From the NCBI RefSeq assembly GCF_001954275.1, contig NZ_MBEU01000010.1:268703-332702 (forward strand): 64,000 bases of DNA, given 5' to 3'. The stretch comes from Mycobacterium sp. IS-836. Lineage in GTDB: Bacteria; Actinomycetota; Actinomycetes; Mycobacteriales; Mycobacteriaceae. Below, one piece after another: positions 7,613 through 16,080 of the stretch. Within the stretch, counting starts at the first letter, position 1. Each line of letters opens with the position of its first letter. The position numbers and the translations under genes were made by a program. Under the pieces are notes generated by a model. That model was not told the DNA's origin, ran no database searches, and saw only the letters and a list, made by a program, of their open reading frames with translations.

Positions 7613-8272
7613 TCAGGGAAGAATGTGCAAGCCCCACTTGGCAAGTAGCGGATACACGAGTGTGAAGTACGTCGTGTTGTCGTCGCCGTCGGGTGAAGAC
7701 ATCAAGATCCCGACTGCACTCACGGTGCCGTCGGCGTTTTTTACGAAGCCTGGACTACCGCTGTCGCCGTTGAGGCTGTACACGCTCGCCTCGATGACGT
7801 CGCCCTTCTCGCCTTTGACGACGCCGCAGGTCTCACCGGTGACCGCGCCGAGTTTGCAGAACGGCATGCCCACCCGAATCTGTGGGAGGCTCAACACATC
7901 CCGGACCGGATACCGATCACCGACATCACCCGTCGGCGCTCCGACGCTGGGGTCCAGGCGAATAATTGCGGCGTCCCTAGTGTCGCCCACCTTCTCGCTG
8001 GCGGTGATCATCCCGAGCGGACGATCCTCCCCGTAGGTCCAAACCGAACCGTCGTGCGGATCGCAGTGCCCACTGGTGAGCAGGTAGTAACTGCCTTCGT
8101 TGTCCTGCGCCGCGAAAGCGGCTGTGCACCCGCCGGTTCCGTCGGCGACGTGCATGCCCGGCATGGGGCGTGACGCCAAGTCCGGGTCCGCCGACGCCGC
8201 ACCGGCGACCGACGTCGCGGCCACGATCACCGCACCGACCAGCGCGGGCACCCGCAACCACCGAAAGGTCAC
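7613..8272 (-). CDS. Secreted trypsin-like serine protease (Rv1815-like), copy 2
   Basis: 219 aa from a GTG at 8272 with GGAGGA upstream. The ATG ten codons earlier has no ribosome site, so the GTG is preferred. The signal peptide (LVGAVIVAATSVAGAASADP) ends with a classic AxA site. The His (TSGHCDPHDG), Asp (RDAAIIRLDP) and Ser (NGDSGSPGF) of the triad are present. It is nearly collinear with copy 1, 81 bases downstream, showing a recent tandem duplication; the two differ mainly in the signal peptide and the region after the signal. Divergent from the truncated MFS gene. Confidence 0.85.
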   Translation of the reverse strand: MTFRWLRVPALVGAVIVAATSVAGAASADPDLASRPMPGMHVADGTGGCTAAFAAQDNEGSYYLLTSGHCDPHDGSVWTYGEDRPLGMITASEKVGDTRDAAIIRLDPSVGAPTGDVGDRYPVRDVLSLPQIRVGMPFCKLGAVTGETCGVVKGEKGDVIEASVYSLNGDSGSPGFVKNADGTVSAVGILMSSPDGDDNTTYFTLVYPLLAKWGLHILP

Positions 8273-8428
8273 GCCGTCCTCCTCCAGTTGTGTCCGCAGC
8301 ATGCTAGCAGTGCGCGGCGCCTCCTACCTGGCGAGCGGAACGGGAGCGTGGCGCCCCGATGGTCGCGTGGGCGACGGTTCCAAGAATTTCGCAAGGATTC
8401 CTCAAGCGCATGGGCTGACGATTCAGCC

Positions 8429-9091
8429 GTGACGCCGACGACAATCGAACACGCCCGCGCCGAGGCCCATCCCGCCAGGCTGGATTCCAGGCTCTGGTTG
8501 ATCACGGTGGCGTGCACACTGCTCCCGGTGATGATCACCCTCGATGCCACGGTCGTGAACGCGGCGCCGCGGGCGTTGATCGAGCGAGTTGCCTCGACCG
8601 GGGCCGTCGCGTGGTCGGTGACCGGCTACACCCTGGCGATGGCGGCGGTGATCCCACTCGCCGGCTGGGCCGCCCGCCGGGTGGGCGCGAAACCGCTATT
8701 CCTGGGTTCGGTGCTGTTGTTCTCCTGGGCATCTCTGCTATGTGTGCAGGCCCCGAATGTCGGTCTGCTGGCGGTCTTTCGGGCATTCCAAGGCCTCGGG
8801 GGTGGAATGCTCATACCGCTGTTGCTGATCATCCTGGCCCACGCCGCCGGACCCAAAAGGCTAGCCCGGGTGCTGGCGCTCAGCATGGTTCCCATCTCGC
8901 TGGCCCCGATCTGCGGACCGGAGGTCGGCGGCTGGTTGGTCGACTCGTTCGGCTGGAAGTCGATCTTCCTGATCAACATCCCGATCGGGGTGCTCACGTT
9001 GATCGTCGCGGGATTCGTTCTCCCCGAGGATGTTCCAGCGCCCAGCGACCGCTGCGCGATTGTCAGCCCGCCTGGTCGACGCGCCGGGTGA
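8429..9091 (+). pseudogene. Truncated DHA2-type MFS exporter
   Basis: From a GTG at 8429 the frame encodes a normal DHA2/MFS N-terminus with about six transmembrane helices: LDATVVNAAP in TM1, the motif GRxxG-like GWAARRVGAKP loop, FRAFQGLGGGMLIPL in TM4, GPEVGGWLVDSFGWKSIFLINIPIG over TM5-6. It then stops after VLPEDVPAP plus an unrelated tail, where a full member would have about 14 helices and near 500 aa. The last 29 bases overlap the 3' end of the convergent hydrolase gene, so the breakpoint is near 9030-9060. A deletion fused the remnant to the neighbour; it is almost certainly non-functional as a transporter. Confidence 0.8.
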
Positions 9092-9941
9092 GGAAATCCA
9101 GGACGGCGCCGGCGAAAATGTCGTTGCGGTCCCCGGCAACCATGTGCCCGGCGCCGCGCACGTCGGTGAACTCGACTTGCGGGAAACGCGCGAGGAATGC
9201 GTCGGCACTCTCCTGGCTGACGAGGTCGCTCATCTGACCCCGGATCAACAGCATGGGCACGCCGTCGCGCAGGATCGCATCGACGGCCGCGTGCATGCGA
9301 TCGGCGTCGGTGACCTCGAATGGGGGAAACGGCGCCTTGCCGCTGATGAATTGGGGATCCCAGTGCCAATACCAGCGGTCGCCCCGGCGGCGCAGGTTGG
9401 CGGTCAGACCGTCCAGATCGGTCGGCCGGGGCCGGTGCGGGTTGTACTCGGCGATCGCGTCGGCCACCTCTTCGAGAGAGGCGAATCCCGATTCCACCCG
9501 ATCGGCCATGAAGTTGTGTATCCGCGTCGCCCCGGACTGCTCCATGTTCGGCACGATGTCGACCAGAACCACCGCGCTGGCGATGCCCGGTGAGAGCTCG
9601 CCCGCGAGCAGCATCGAGGTGAATCCGCCCAGCGACGCGCCAACCAGAACCGGTTGTGGCGGCAAGTTGTCCAGAACTTGTTGGACGTCTGCGGCGAAGC
9701 TGACGACGCGATAGTCGCCCTCGCTGGACCAGTCGGACTCGCCGTGACCGCGTAAGTCGATCGTGACGGCTTGCCACCCGCGCCGGGCCACAGCGGCGGC
9801 CGCACGGGCCCACGAGCGTCGGGTCTGTCCACCGCCGTGCAAGAAAACCACGGCGCGCGCGTGGGGGTCGCCCCAGCGATCCGCGACGATACGAACTCCG
9901 CCCGGCCCCTGGGTCGAGAACTGCTCTGGTGCGGTCGCCAT
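9063..9941 (-). CDS. Alpha/beta hydrolase
   Basis: 292 aa from the ATG at 9941; a longer in-frame start at 10196 would overlap the divergent gene at 10035. Canonical fold motifs: HGGGQTRRSW oxyanion loop, DLRGHGES, nucleophile elbow VGASLGGF, acid in RGQMSD and His in GAGHMVAGD. No signal peptide, so cytosolic. The layout resembles epoxide hydrolase, haloperoxidase and C-C hydrolase relatives; the substrate cannot be told. The nearby truncated transporter overlaps its 3' end. Confidence 0.88.
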   Translation of the reverse strand: MATAPEQFSTQGPGGVRIVADRWGDPHARAVVFLHGGGQTRRSWARAAAAVARRGWQAVTIDLRGHGESDWSSEGDYRVVSFAADVQQVLDNLPPQPVLVGASLGGFTSMLLAGELSPGIASAVVLVDIVPNMEQSGATRIHNFMADRVESGFASLEEVADAIAEYNPHRPRPTDLDGLTANLRRRGDRWYWHWDPQFISGKAPFPPFEVTDADRMHAAVDAILRDGVPMLLIRGQMSDLVSQESADAFLARFPQVEFTDVRGAGHMVAGDRNDIFAGAVLDFLTRRVDQAG

Positions 9942-10034
9942 CAGGAGATCGTAAGACGGCCCGCCAAGGGGATCAGTCCTGCCGCGACGCCTGGCTGCGG
10001 CGGAGCCGCTAAGCGGGACGCTTACACTCCTGTG

Positions 10035-10304
10035 ATGCATCCCGCGCAGGCGACGCGCAAGCTGGCGAAAATCCCGGTTGCGGTGGGGATTGGCGTTGTA
10101 GTGCTGCTCGGCGCGCTCGCGATTCCGGTCAAGGAGCGCTGCGGTGCGCCCGGGTATTCGTGCGCGACCGCGTTGGACGCGCGGGGCTACGTGCACTATT
10201 ACTACGAGGTCGAACCGCTGGGCGTGTACCTCGCCGAGTTCGCCACGGGCTCGAACATTCGCCTCTGCTACTCATCGGGCGAAGACCTCGTACCGGCTCG
10301 GTGA
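10035..10304 (+). CDS. Small membrane-anchored/exported protein, unknown function
   Basis: 89 aa. A basic N-terminus (HPAQATRKLAK) leads into one hydrophobic segment (IPVAVGIGVVVLLGALAIPV), then a short outside domain with three cysteines (CGAPGYSC and LCYSS) and a Tyr-rich patch (GYVHYYYEVEP). This could be a single-pass protein or an uncleaved signal anchor. No family was recognised. It is divergent from the hydrolase gene; the ATG at 10035 follows a GTG that overlaps it by frame, so the exact start is unsure. Confidence 0.6.
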   Translation: MHPAQATRKLAKIPVAVGIGVVVLLGALAIPVKERCGAPGYSCATALDARGYVHYYYEVEPLGVYLAEFATGSNIRLCYSSGEDLVPAR

Positions 10305-10363
10305 CGAGTTGGCGTCAATTTCGGCGGTCGAGTAGCCCGCTCGAGACCTTCCCGAGACGCGCC

Positions 10364-10380
10364 CACCCCCGACGGGGGTG
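10364..10380. terminator. Strong GC hairpin downstream of the small membrane gene
   Basis: CACCCCC-GAC-GGGGGTG is a perfect 7-bp stem with a 3-base loop, 60 bases after the stop at 10304. It lacks a T-run but is a plausible mycobacterial terminator separating this gene from cpsA. Confidence 0.5.
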
Positions 10381-10522
10381 TAGCCCGGCCAAACGTGCAG
10401 GTAGCGGGAAGATTGCCGCCGGCCGATTTCATGGTTTCCGGCGGGTGAGGCTGCCCACAATCGGCCCATCGGCGGCCTTCTCGATTGGGGGCTTCACAGC
10501 AAGCTAACGCATACTTGACCTC

Positions 10523-10597
10523 ATGCTTTTAGCGCTGTCACCGCAAACCGCCGTCGCGGTAGCGAGTGCTGCGCTGGATACGGGCCGGGGTTTGTGA
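10523..10597 (+). CDS. Possible 24-codon upstream ORF coupled to cpsA
   Basis: ATG at 10523 opens a short frame (MLLALSPQTAVAVASAALD...) whose TGA at 10595-10597 shares its A with the cpsA ATG (TGATG). CATACT, seven bases before the ATG, could serve as a -10 for a leaderless transcript. It may be a coupling or leader peptide, or chance; nothing beyond position and overlap supports it. Confidence 0.3.
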   Translation: MLLALSPQTAVAVASAALDTGRGL

Positions 10598-12153
10598 TGG
10601 CACGCTCGGGCGGCGCCCATCGCCGCCACCGAGCCGTTCGTCAGCCGTCACCAATTCGCAAAGGGCTGACACGCAGCTTCATGTCGCTGGTCTCGGTGGG
10701 GGCCATCCTGATGACCGGAGCGGGCTACTACGTGGCTCACGGGGCGCTGGGCGGCATCACCGTCTCGGACGCCCTGAGCCCCGACGATCCGCGATCCAGC
10801 GGCGACAACATGAACATCCTGCTCATCGGCCTGGACTCCCGAAAAGATCAGGACGGCAACGACCTGCCCTCCTCGATTTTGCGGCAGCTGCACGCCGGCG
10901 ATTCCGACGACGGTGGCTACAACACCAACACGCTGATACTCGTGCACGTCGGGGCCGACAACAAGGTGACCGCGTTTTCGATCCCCCGCGACGACTGGGT
11001 GCCGTTCAACGGGGTTCCCGGCTATAACCACATCAAGATCAAAGAGGCCTACGGGCTGACCAAGCAGTACGTTGCGCAGAAGCTTGCCAACCAGGGTGGG
11101 AGCAGCCAGCGGGAGCTCGAAACCCGCGGCCGCGAAGCCGGCCGTGCCGCGACCCTGCGCGCGGTGCGCAGCCTGACCGGCGTTCCGATCGACTACTTCG
11201 CCGAGGTCAACCTGGCCGGGTTCTATGACTTGGCGCAGACCCTGGGCGGCGTGGACGTGTGCCTCAACCACGCCGTCTACGACTCGTATTCCGGTGCGGA
11301 CTTCCCGGCCGGCCCACAGCGGCTGGACGCCTCGCAGGCGCTCGCGTTCGTCCGGCAGCGTCACGGCCTGGACAACGGAGACCTGGACCGTACCCACCGG
11401 CAGCAGGCGTTCATCTCTTCTGTCATGCGGGAACTGCAGGACTCGGGAACGTTCACCAACATCGACAAGCTCAAGGGTCTGATGGCGGTGGCGCGCAAAG
11501 ATGTTGTGCTGTCGACCGGTTGGGATGAGGACCTGTTCCGCCGCATGGGTGAACTGGCGGGCGGCGGCAACGTCGAGTTCCGGACGCTGCCCGTGGTGCG
11601 CTACGACAACATCGGCGGCCAGGACGTCAACATCATCGACCAGGCCGCCATCAAAGCCGAAGTGGCCCAGGCGATCGGCGCCGCGCCAGAGACGACCACG
11701 CCCGCTACGACGGCAAGCAAGCCCAGTCCGTCCACGGTCGTCGACGTCATCAACGCGGGCAGCATGAGCGGCGCCGCCAGTGAGGTATCCCGCGCGCTGA
11801 AAAAGCGCGGCTACACCGCGGGTCAGGTCCGCGACCGCCAATCGGGCGATCCGACGTCCACCACGATCCAGTACGGCACGGGCGCCGAAACCGACGCACA
11901 GAGCCTCGCCACGCTGCTCGGCCTCGACGCCCCCAAACAACCCGATCCAAACGTGCAGCCCGGACACATCCGCGTGACCGTGGATACCACTTACTCGATG
12001 CCCGCCGCCGACGACACCAGCACTACCGACGAGACCACCACCACGACGACGACGACCACCAAGACCAATCGCTACGGGTACGCCACGAGCACCTATCCCA
12101 CACCCGATCAGGGCAAGCCCATCGGCGGCGGCGGGGTGCCCTGCGTTAACTAG
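10597..12153 (+). CDS. cpsA: LytR-CpsA-Psr (LCP) ligase with LytR_C domain
   Basis: About 518 aa (ATG 10597; the GTG at 10594 is an alternative). A basic cytoplasmic tail is followed by one transmembrane helix (LTRSFMSLVSVGAILMTGAG), the LCP domain (LLIGLDSR, NTNTLILVHV, SIPRDDWVPF, HIKIKEAYG, RQRHGLDNGDLDRTHRQQ) and a C-terminal LytR_C domain (STVVDVINAGSMSGAASEV onwards) ending in a Thr-rich tail. LCP enzymes attach arabinogalactan or other polymers to peptidoglycan through lipid-linked intermediates; the M. tuberculosis orthologue (Rv3484) lies in the same place relative to otsA and is also linked to host LC3-phagocytosis evasion. Acts outside the membrane. Confidence 0.9.
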   Translation: MARSGGAHRRHRAVRQPSPIRKGLTRSFMSLVSVGAILMTGAGYYVAHGALGGITVSDALSPDDPRSSGDNMNILLIGLDSRKDQDGNDLPSSILRQLHAGDSDDGGYNTNTLILVHVGADNKVTAFSIPRDDWVPFNGVPGYNHIKIKEAYGLTKQYVAQKLANQGGSSQRELETRGREAGRAATLRAVRSLTGVPIDYFAEVNLAGFYDLAQTLGGVDVCLNHAVYDSYSGADFPAGPQRLDASQALAFVRQRHGLDNGDLDRTHRQQAFISSVMRELQDSGTFTNIDKLKGLMAVARKDVVLSTGWDEDLFRRMGELAGGGNVEFRTLPVVRYDNIGGQDVNIIDQAAIKAEVAQAIGAAPETTTPATTASKPSPSTVVDVINAGSMSGAASEVSRALKKRGYTAGQVRDRQSGDPTSTTIQYGTGAETDAQSLATLLGLDAPKQPDPNVQPGHIRVTVDTTYSMPAADDTSTTDETTTTTTTTTKTNRYGYATSTYPTPDQGKPIGGGGVPCVN

Positions 12154-12164
12154 CCGCGATCGGG

Positions 12165-12956
12165 CTAGGCGTGCGTGCCGCCGTCGATGCGGATTTCGGT
12201 GCCGGTGATCCAGGCGCCGTCGTCGGAAACCAGCATGGCGATCACGCCGGCGATCGCGGAGGGCTCGGCCATCCCGGCCCCACTGGATTCGACCGTCGTG
12301 GGCAGGATCGGCATGAGGCGGGGGAACAACGACCAGTCAGCGTCTTTGGGAATGTATCCCCCAGTCGCGTCGGTGATTCCGGACTTGATGCTGCCGGGCG
12401 CCACGCAAGCCGCACGCAGACCATCCTTGGCGTATTCGAGGGCCAAAGAATGGGTGAAGGCCTGGATTCCGCCCTTGCTCGCGGCGTAGGCCGCCATGTA
12501 GGGATGGGCGAACGAGGCCGACGTGGAGCTGAAGTTGACGATCGCGCTGCGCGAGTTCCCCAGCAGCGCCGGAAGCGCCTCGCGCACCACCAGAAACGTT
12601 CCGGTGAGGTTGATACCGACGATCCGGTTCCACAGTTCCAGGCTGGTCTCGTGGGTGTGCGCGGCCCGCAGGACGCCGGCCGCGTTTACGAGCGAATCGA
12701 GGCCGTCGAGTGTCTGGACGGCCCAGCACACGCCGTCGATCACCGAATCTTCGCTACCGACGTCCATCGGCATAGTGGTGAGGCGGTCGGCCGTTCCGGC
12801 CTTCTCCGCCTGGCCCTGGGTGGCGGCCAGCCCGTCTTCGGCGACGTCTGAGGCCACGACCCTGGCCCCCTCGTCGAGCAACCGCAGCGCGGTGGCCTGA
12901 CCGATGCCTGACGCCGCGCCGGTCACCAGGATCCGCTTGCCCTCGAGTCGGTTCAT
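12165..12956 (-). CDS. Short-chain dehydrogenase/reductase (Rv3485c-like)
   Basis: 263 aa classical SDR: nucleotide motif TGAASGIG at residues 12-19, NAAGV, catalytic Ser in NFSSTSAS and YAASK for the Tyr/Lys pair. The acidic ASDVAED stretch after beta-2 favours NAD over NADP. Convergent with cpsA, 11 bases from its stop, and divergent from the next dehydrogenase. Substrate unknown; the position corresponds to Rv3485c. Confidence 0.88.
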   Translation of the reverse strand: MNRLEGKRILVTGAASGIGQATALRLLDEGARVVASDVAEDGLAATQGQAEKAGTADRLTTMPMDVGSEDSVIDGVCWAVQTLDGLDSLVNAAGVLRAAHTHETSLELWNRIVGINLTGTFLVVREALPALLGNSRSAIVNFSSTSASFAHPYMAAYAASKGGIQAFTHSLALEYAKDGLRAACVAPGSIKSGITDATGGYIPKDADWSLFPRLMPILPTTVESSGAGMAEPSAIAGVIAMLVSDDGAWITGTEIRIDGGTHA

Positions 12957-13004
12957 CTAGCACATCTTTCACCAAGTCCCTGCAAACGCGGCATGGTGGA
13001 CGGT

Positions 13005-13898
13005 ATGGAGATCGGATTCATCGGTCTGGGGAACATGGGCCACGGCATGGCGACGAACCTGCTGGAGGCCGGCCACCGGATCACCGTCTACAACCGCTCG
13101 CCGGACAAGACGGAGGCGCTCGTCCAGCGGGGCGCGACCGCGGCGCGCAGCGTGGCCGAAGCCAGCACCGGTGAGGTCGTGTTCACGATGCTCTCCGACG
13201 ACGACGCCGTCGAGGAGGTCGCGTTCGGAGCGAACGGAGTCGTGGCTTCGCTGGCCCCCGGCGCCACTCACGTCTCGTCGAGCACCATCAGCGTCGCGCT
13301 GTCGGAGCGCCTGGCGGCCGCGCATGCCGAGGCCGGACAACGCTATGCCGCGGCACCGGTGTTCGGTCGGCCCGAAGCCGCTTCTGCCGCAAAGCTTTTC
13401 GTCATCGCCGCGGGCGCCCCGCAGGTTCTGGAGCCGTTGGTTCCGCTGTTCGAGACCATCGGGCAGCGGACCTTCGTGGTGTCCGATCAGCCGCACACCG
13501 CCAACCTGGTGAAGCTCAGCGGCAACTTCCTGCTTGTGTCGGCGATCGAGTCCATCAGCGAGGCCGTCGCGTTGGTCGCCAAGGCGGGGGTCGACCGGCA
13601 GCAGTACGTCGACATCCTCACCTCGACGTTGTTCACCGCGCCGGCCTATCAGACCTACGGCGGGCTGATCGCGCGTCGGGAATTCGAGCCGGCGGGGTTC
13701 GCGTCGCGTCTCGGTCTCAAGGACGTCCGGCTGGTGCTCGCCGCGGCCGAGGCCCTCCAGGTGCCGCTGCCCGTGGCCAGCGTGCTGCGCGACCGTCTGC
13801 TCACGCTCGTGGCAACCGGTGGCGGGCACCTGGACTGGTCGGCACTGGCCACCCTCGCGGACCGCGACGCGGGCCTGACGTCAGACGACTCCGCGTAG
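13005..13898 (+). CDS. NAD(P)-dependent beta-hydroxyacid dehydrogenase family protein
   Basis: About 297 aa. Rossmann motif GFIGLGNMGHGMATNL near the start, the NRSPDKTE segment after beta-2 suggesting NADP, then a catalytic-Lys region (LVKLSGNFLL, with the Lys of the beta-HAD family) and an all-helical C-terminal domain. Related to 3-hydroxyisobutyrate dehydrogenase, GLYR1 and imine reductases. The substrate-binding 'DAPVSGG' motif is replaced by AAPVFGRPEAA, so an imine-reductase or glyoxylate-reductase-like substrate is possible. ATG 13005 puts the Gly motif at the usual place; ATG 12993 is the alternative. Its 3' end overlaps the convergent SDR by 18 bases. Confidence 0.85.
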   Translation: MEIGFIGLGNMGHGMATNLLEAGHRITVYNRSPDKTEALVQRGATAARSVAEASTGEVVFTMLSDDDAVEEVAFGANGVVASLAPGATHVSSSTISVALSERLAAAHAEAGQRYAAAPVFGRPEAASAAKLFVIAAGAPQVLEPLVPLFETIGQRTFVVSDQPHTANLVKLSGNFLLVSAIESISEAVALVAKAGVDRQQYVDILTSTLFTAPAYQTYGGLIARREFEPAGFASRLGLKDVRLVLAAAEALQVPLPVASVLRDRLLTLVATGGGHLDWSALATLADRDAGLTSDDSA

Positions 13899-14711
13899 CC
13901 CGTCGGCGCCGAACGCGGGTTCCAGCATCGCGGAATAGTCGGGTCCGCGGCGCAGCATCATGCCGCCGTCGGCGTTGATGACCTGGCCGGTGATATAGCT
14001 GGCGGCATCGCTGAGCAGAAACATCGCGAGGTTGGCGATGTCCTCGACCTCACCGGGCCGAGGCAGCGGCGTGCACACGCGATAGTCCTCGCTGACCTCC
14101 GGCACAGCGAACACGGGCGCAACCAGATCCGTGCGGATCAGGCCAGGGCGGATGCTGTTGACCCGCACCCACGAGGCACCGAGTTCATCGGCGGCCAGTT
14201 GCATCATGTGGTCGATGGCGGACTTGCTGACCCCGTAGGCGCCGAACCACCGGTGGGTGTTGCTCGCCGCGATCGACGAGATCCCGACGAACGAACCCCC
14301 GCCGCCGCGCACCAGTTCACGCGCCGCGTGCTTGAGCACGTACATAGTGCCGTTGACATTGAGGTCGACCGTGCGCCGCCACGCCTCCGAGTCGATCTGG
14401 GTGATCGGCCCGATGGTCTCCGAGCCGCCGGCGCAGTGCACCACACCGTGTAGCCGGCCGTGCCAGGCCGTCGCCGCGTCCACCGCGCGGGCGGCCTCGT
14501 CCTCGCTGGTGACGTCGGTGGGTTCATATCGGATGGAGCCGTCGGCGTGGAGCGCTTCGATGTCTTCGACGGCGCCTGCCAGCCGGTCGGGATTGCGGCC
14601 GACGATCATGACCGAGGCACCGGATTTGACCAGCCCCGCCGCGACGCCCTTGCCGATTCCGCTGCCACCGCCGGTGACCAGATACGTCCGGTTTTCGAAA
14701 GAAAGCTGCAC
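13881..14711 (-). CDS. Short-chain dehydrogenase, KstR-site controlled
   Basis: 276 aa from a GTG at 14711; the longer frame to 14894 enters the neighbouring gene. TGGGSGIGKG at the N-terminus and VGRNPDRL after beta-2 suggest NADPH and resemble the 2,4-dienoyl-CoA reductase type of SDR; HCAGG, SSIAAS and YGVSK complete the fold. A C-terminal LLSDAASYITGQVINADGG block is standard. An exact KstR consensus lies 24 bases upstream, so it is probably induced by sterols although it is outside the main cluster. A role in sterol or side-chain enoyl-CoA processing is inferred. Confidence 0.88.
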   Translation of the reverse strand: MQLSFENRTYLVTGGGSGIGKGVAAGLVKSGASVMIVGRNPDRLAGAVEDIEALHADGSIRYEPTDVTSEDEAARAVDAATAWHGRLHGVVHCAGGSETIGPITQIDSEAWRRTVDLNVNGTMYVLKHAARELVRGGGGSFVGISSIAASNTHRWFGAYGVSKSAIDHMMQLAADELGASWVRVNSIRPGLIRTDLVAPVFAVPEVSEDYRVCTPLPRPGEVEDIANLAMFLLSDAASYITGQVINADGGMMLRRGPDYSAMLEPAFGADGLRGVV

Positions 14712-14734
14712 GCCGCGCCCCTTCACGCCAAAAC

Positions 14735-14748
14735 TGAAACACGTTCTA
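14735..14748. promoter_or_regulatory. KstR operator upstream of SDR
   Basis: TGAAACACGTTCTA matches TNNAACNNGTTNNA exactly. It lies in the 70-bp gap between the crotonase stop and the SDR GTG start, so it most likely governs the SDR. Confidence 0.8.
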
Positions 14749-14781
14749 GCAATAGAACCATGCGGGCGGACGAGCTGTCCG

Positions 14782-15717
14782 CTAGGGCGTATCGCGGCGG
14801 GCCAGTTTCGTCGGTTTCGCGTTGCGCCAGTCCTCGACATCGGGCGGCTGGCCGACCGCGTACCTGTTCTCGTTGTGGGCGGCCCAGTGCGCATGGCCCA
14901 GCTCGTGAATGTGGAACGCGTGCCGCAACGCCTCGGTGAATCCCATTGCGTCGGAGGCGGCGTTGACCGAGTCCTTGACGAGCAGCGCCGCCATCGTGGG
15001 CCGGTCGGCGATGCGCCGGGCGAATTCCAAAGTCTTGTCCGCTAGCTCATCGACCGGGAATACCTTCGACACCATGCCGAGTCGATAGGCGTCGTCGGCG
15101 TCCAGCGCATCACCGGTCAGCAGCAGCTCTTTGGCCTTACGGGGGCCGAATTCCCAAGGGTGACCGAAATATTCGACGCCCGGCATCCCGAGGCGCGCTG
15201 CGACCACATCGCTGAACTTCGCATTATCGGCGGCGACTATCAGATCGCACGCCCAAATCAGCATCAGGCCGGCCGAGATCGCGTTGCCCTGGACCTGGGC
15301 GATGGTGATCTTGCGCAAATCGCGCCAGCGGCAGGTGTTTTGGAAGAAGTAGTGCCACTCCTGCAGGTAGATCTTCTCCGCGATGGGGTCGCGGGTCCCG
15401 CCGTTGATGCGGAAGCTCGGCAGCTGGCTGCGCTCGGCGATGGCCAACTCCGAGCCCAGGTCGTGACCGGCGGAGAAATTTTTGCCGCGCGCCGCCAGGA
15501 TCACCACCCGCACGGTGTCGTCGGCCTCGGCACGCAGGAACGCCTCGTCGAGTTGCACCAACAGGCCGCGGCTCTGTGCGTTGTGGGCCTCGGGCCGGTT
15601 GAGCCAGATCCGCGCGATGCGGCCCTCGTCGAGGGTTTCATAGGCCACCAGATCGTCGGCGCCGGCATCGGCCGCGTTGGGGCCCGCTTGCGCGTCGGCT
15701 TGATCGGAGACAGTCAT
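14782..15717 (-). CDS. Enoyl-CoA hydratase/isomerase family protein
   Basis: 311 aa from the ATG at 15717, which has AGGTGGGCGGA just before it. Longer than typical crotonases owing to an N-terminal extension and an insert. Motifs: NRPEAHNAQ, GKNFSAGHDLGSE (first oxyanion element) and VQGNAISAGLMLIWACD (second). The position of one catalytic Glu is not clearly conserved, and the long C-terminus ends with HNENRYAVGQPPDVEDW. This resembles the ~310-residue EchA13-type mycobacterial group. Substrate unknown. It shares a strand with the KstR-linked SDR just downstream. Confidence 0.85.
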   Translation of the reverse strand: MTVSDQADAQAGPNAADAGADDLVAYETLDEGRIARIWLNRPEAHNAQSRGLLVQLDEAFLRAEADDTVRVVILAARGKNFSAGHDLGSELAIAERSQLPSFRINGGTRDPIAEKIYLQEWHYFFQNTCRWRDLRKITIAQVQGNAISAGLMLIWACDLIVAADNAKFSDVVAARLGMPGVEYFGHPWEFGPRKAKELLLTGDALDADDAYRLGMVSKVFPVDELADKTLEFARRIADRPTMAALLVKDSVNAASDAMGFTEALRHAFHIHELGHAHWAAHNENRYAVGQPPDVEDWRNAKPTKLARRDTP

Positions 15718-15915
15718 TCCGCCCACCTACCTTGTCGTCGGGCTCGTTACAAGTTGGCGTGGATCCGTAAATCCCGTGCCGACCCTTTGCACATTACGTC
15801 CATTGCCGAAGGCGCTGATCACTGGGTCGATACCAGTACGAACCGGCGCCAGGCCAGTGGGCAGCATTCCGAGAGACGCCTGCGGGCGAATATTCGCGTC
15901 GCATAGAGTTATGTC

Positions 15916-16080
15916 ATGCCTACGAAATCTGACCCTGGCGAACTCGGCGATGTGGAGCCGCTGGCTGACAGCACCGCCAGCCAGGCCAGGCGTGTCGTCG
16001 CGGCCTATGCCACCGACGCCGACGAGTGCCGCATTTTCTTGTCCATGCTCGGTATTGGACCGGCGAAACTCGACACCTAA
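15916..16080 (+). CDS. Small conserved protein upstream of otsA (Rv3489-like)
   Basis: 54 aa beginning MPTKSDPGELGDVEPL, with a compact C-terminus ADECRIFLSMLGIGPAKLDT. Its TAA is followed immediately by the otsA ATG, so translation is probably coupled. TAGAGT lies six bases before the ATG and could be the -10 of a leaderless transcript. M. tuberculosis has a similarly small gene in this position. No function is known. Confidence 0.7.
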   Translation: MPTKSDPGELGDVEPLADSTASQARRVVAAYATDADECRIFLSMLGIGPAKLDT

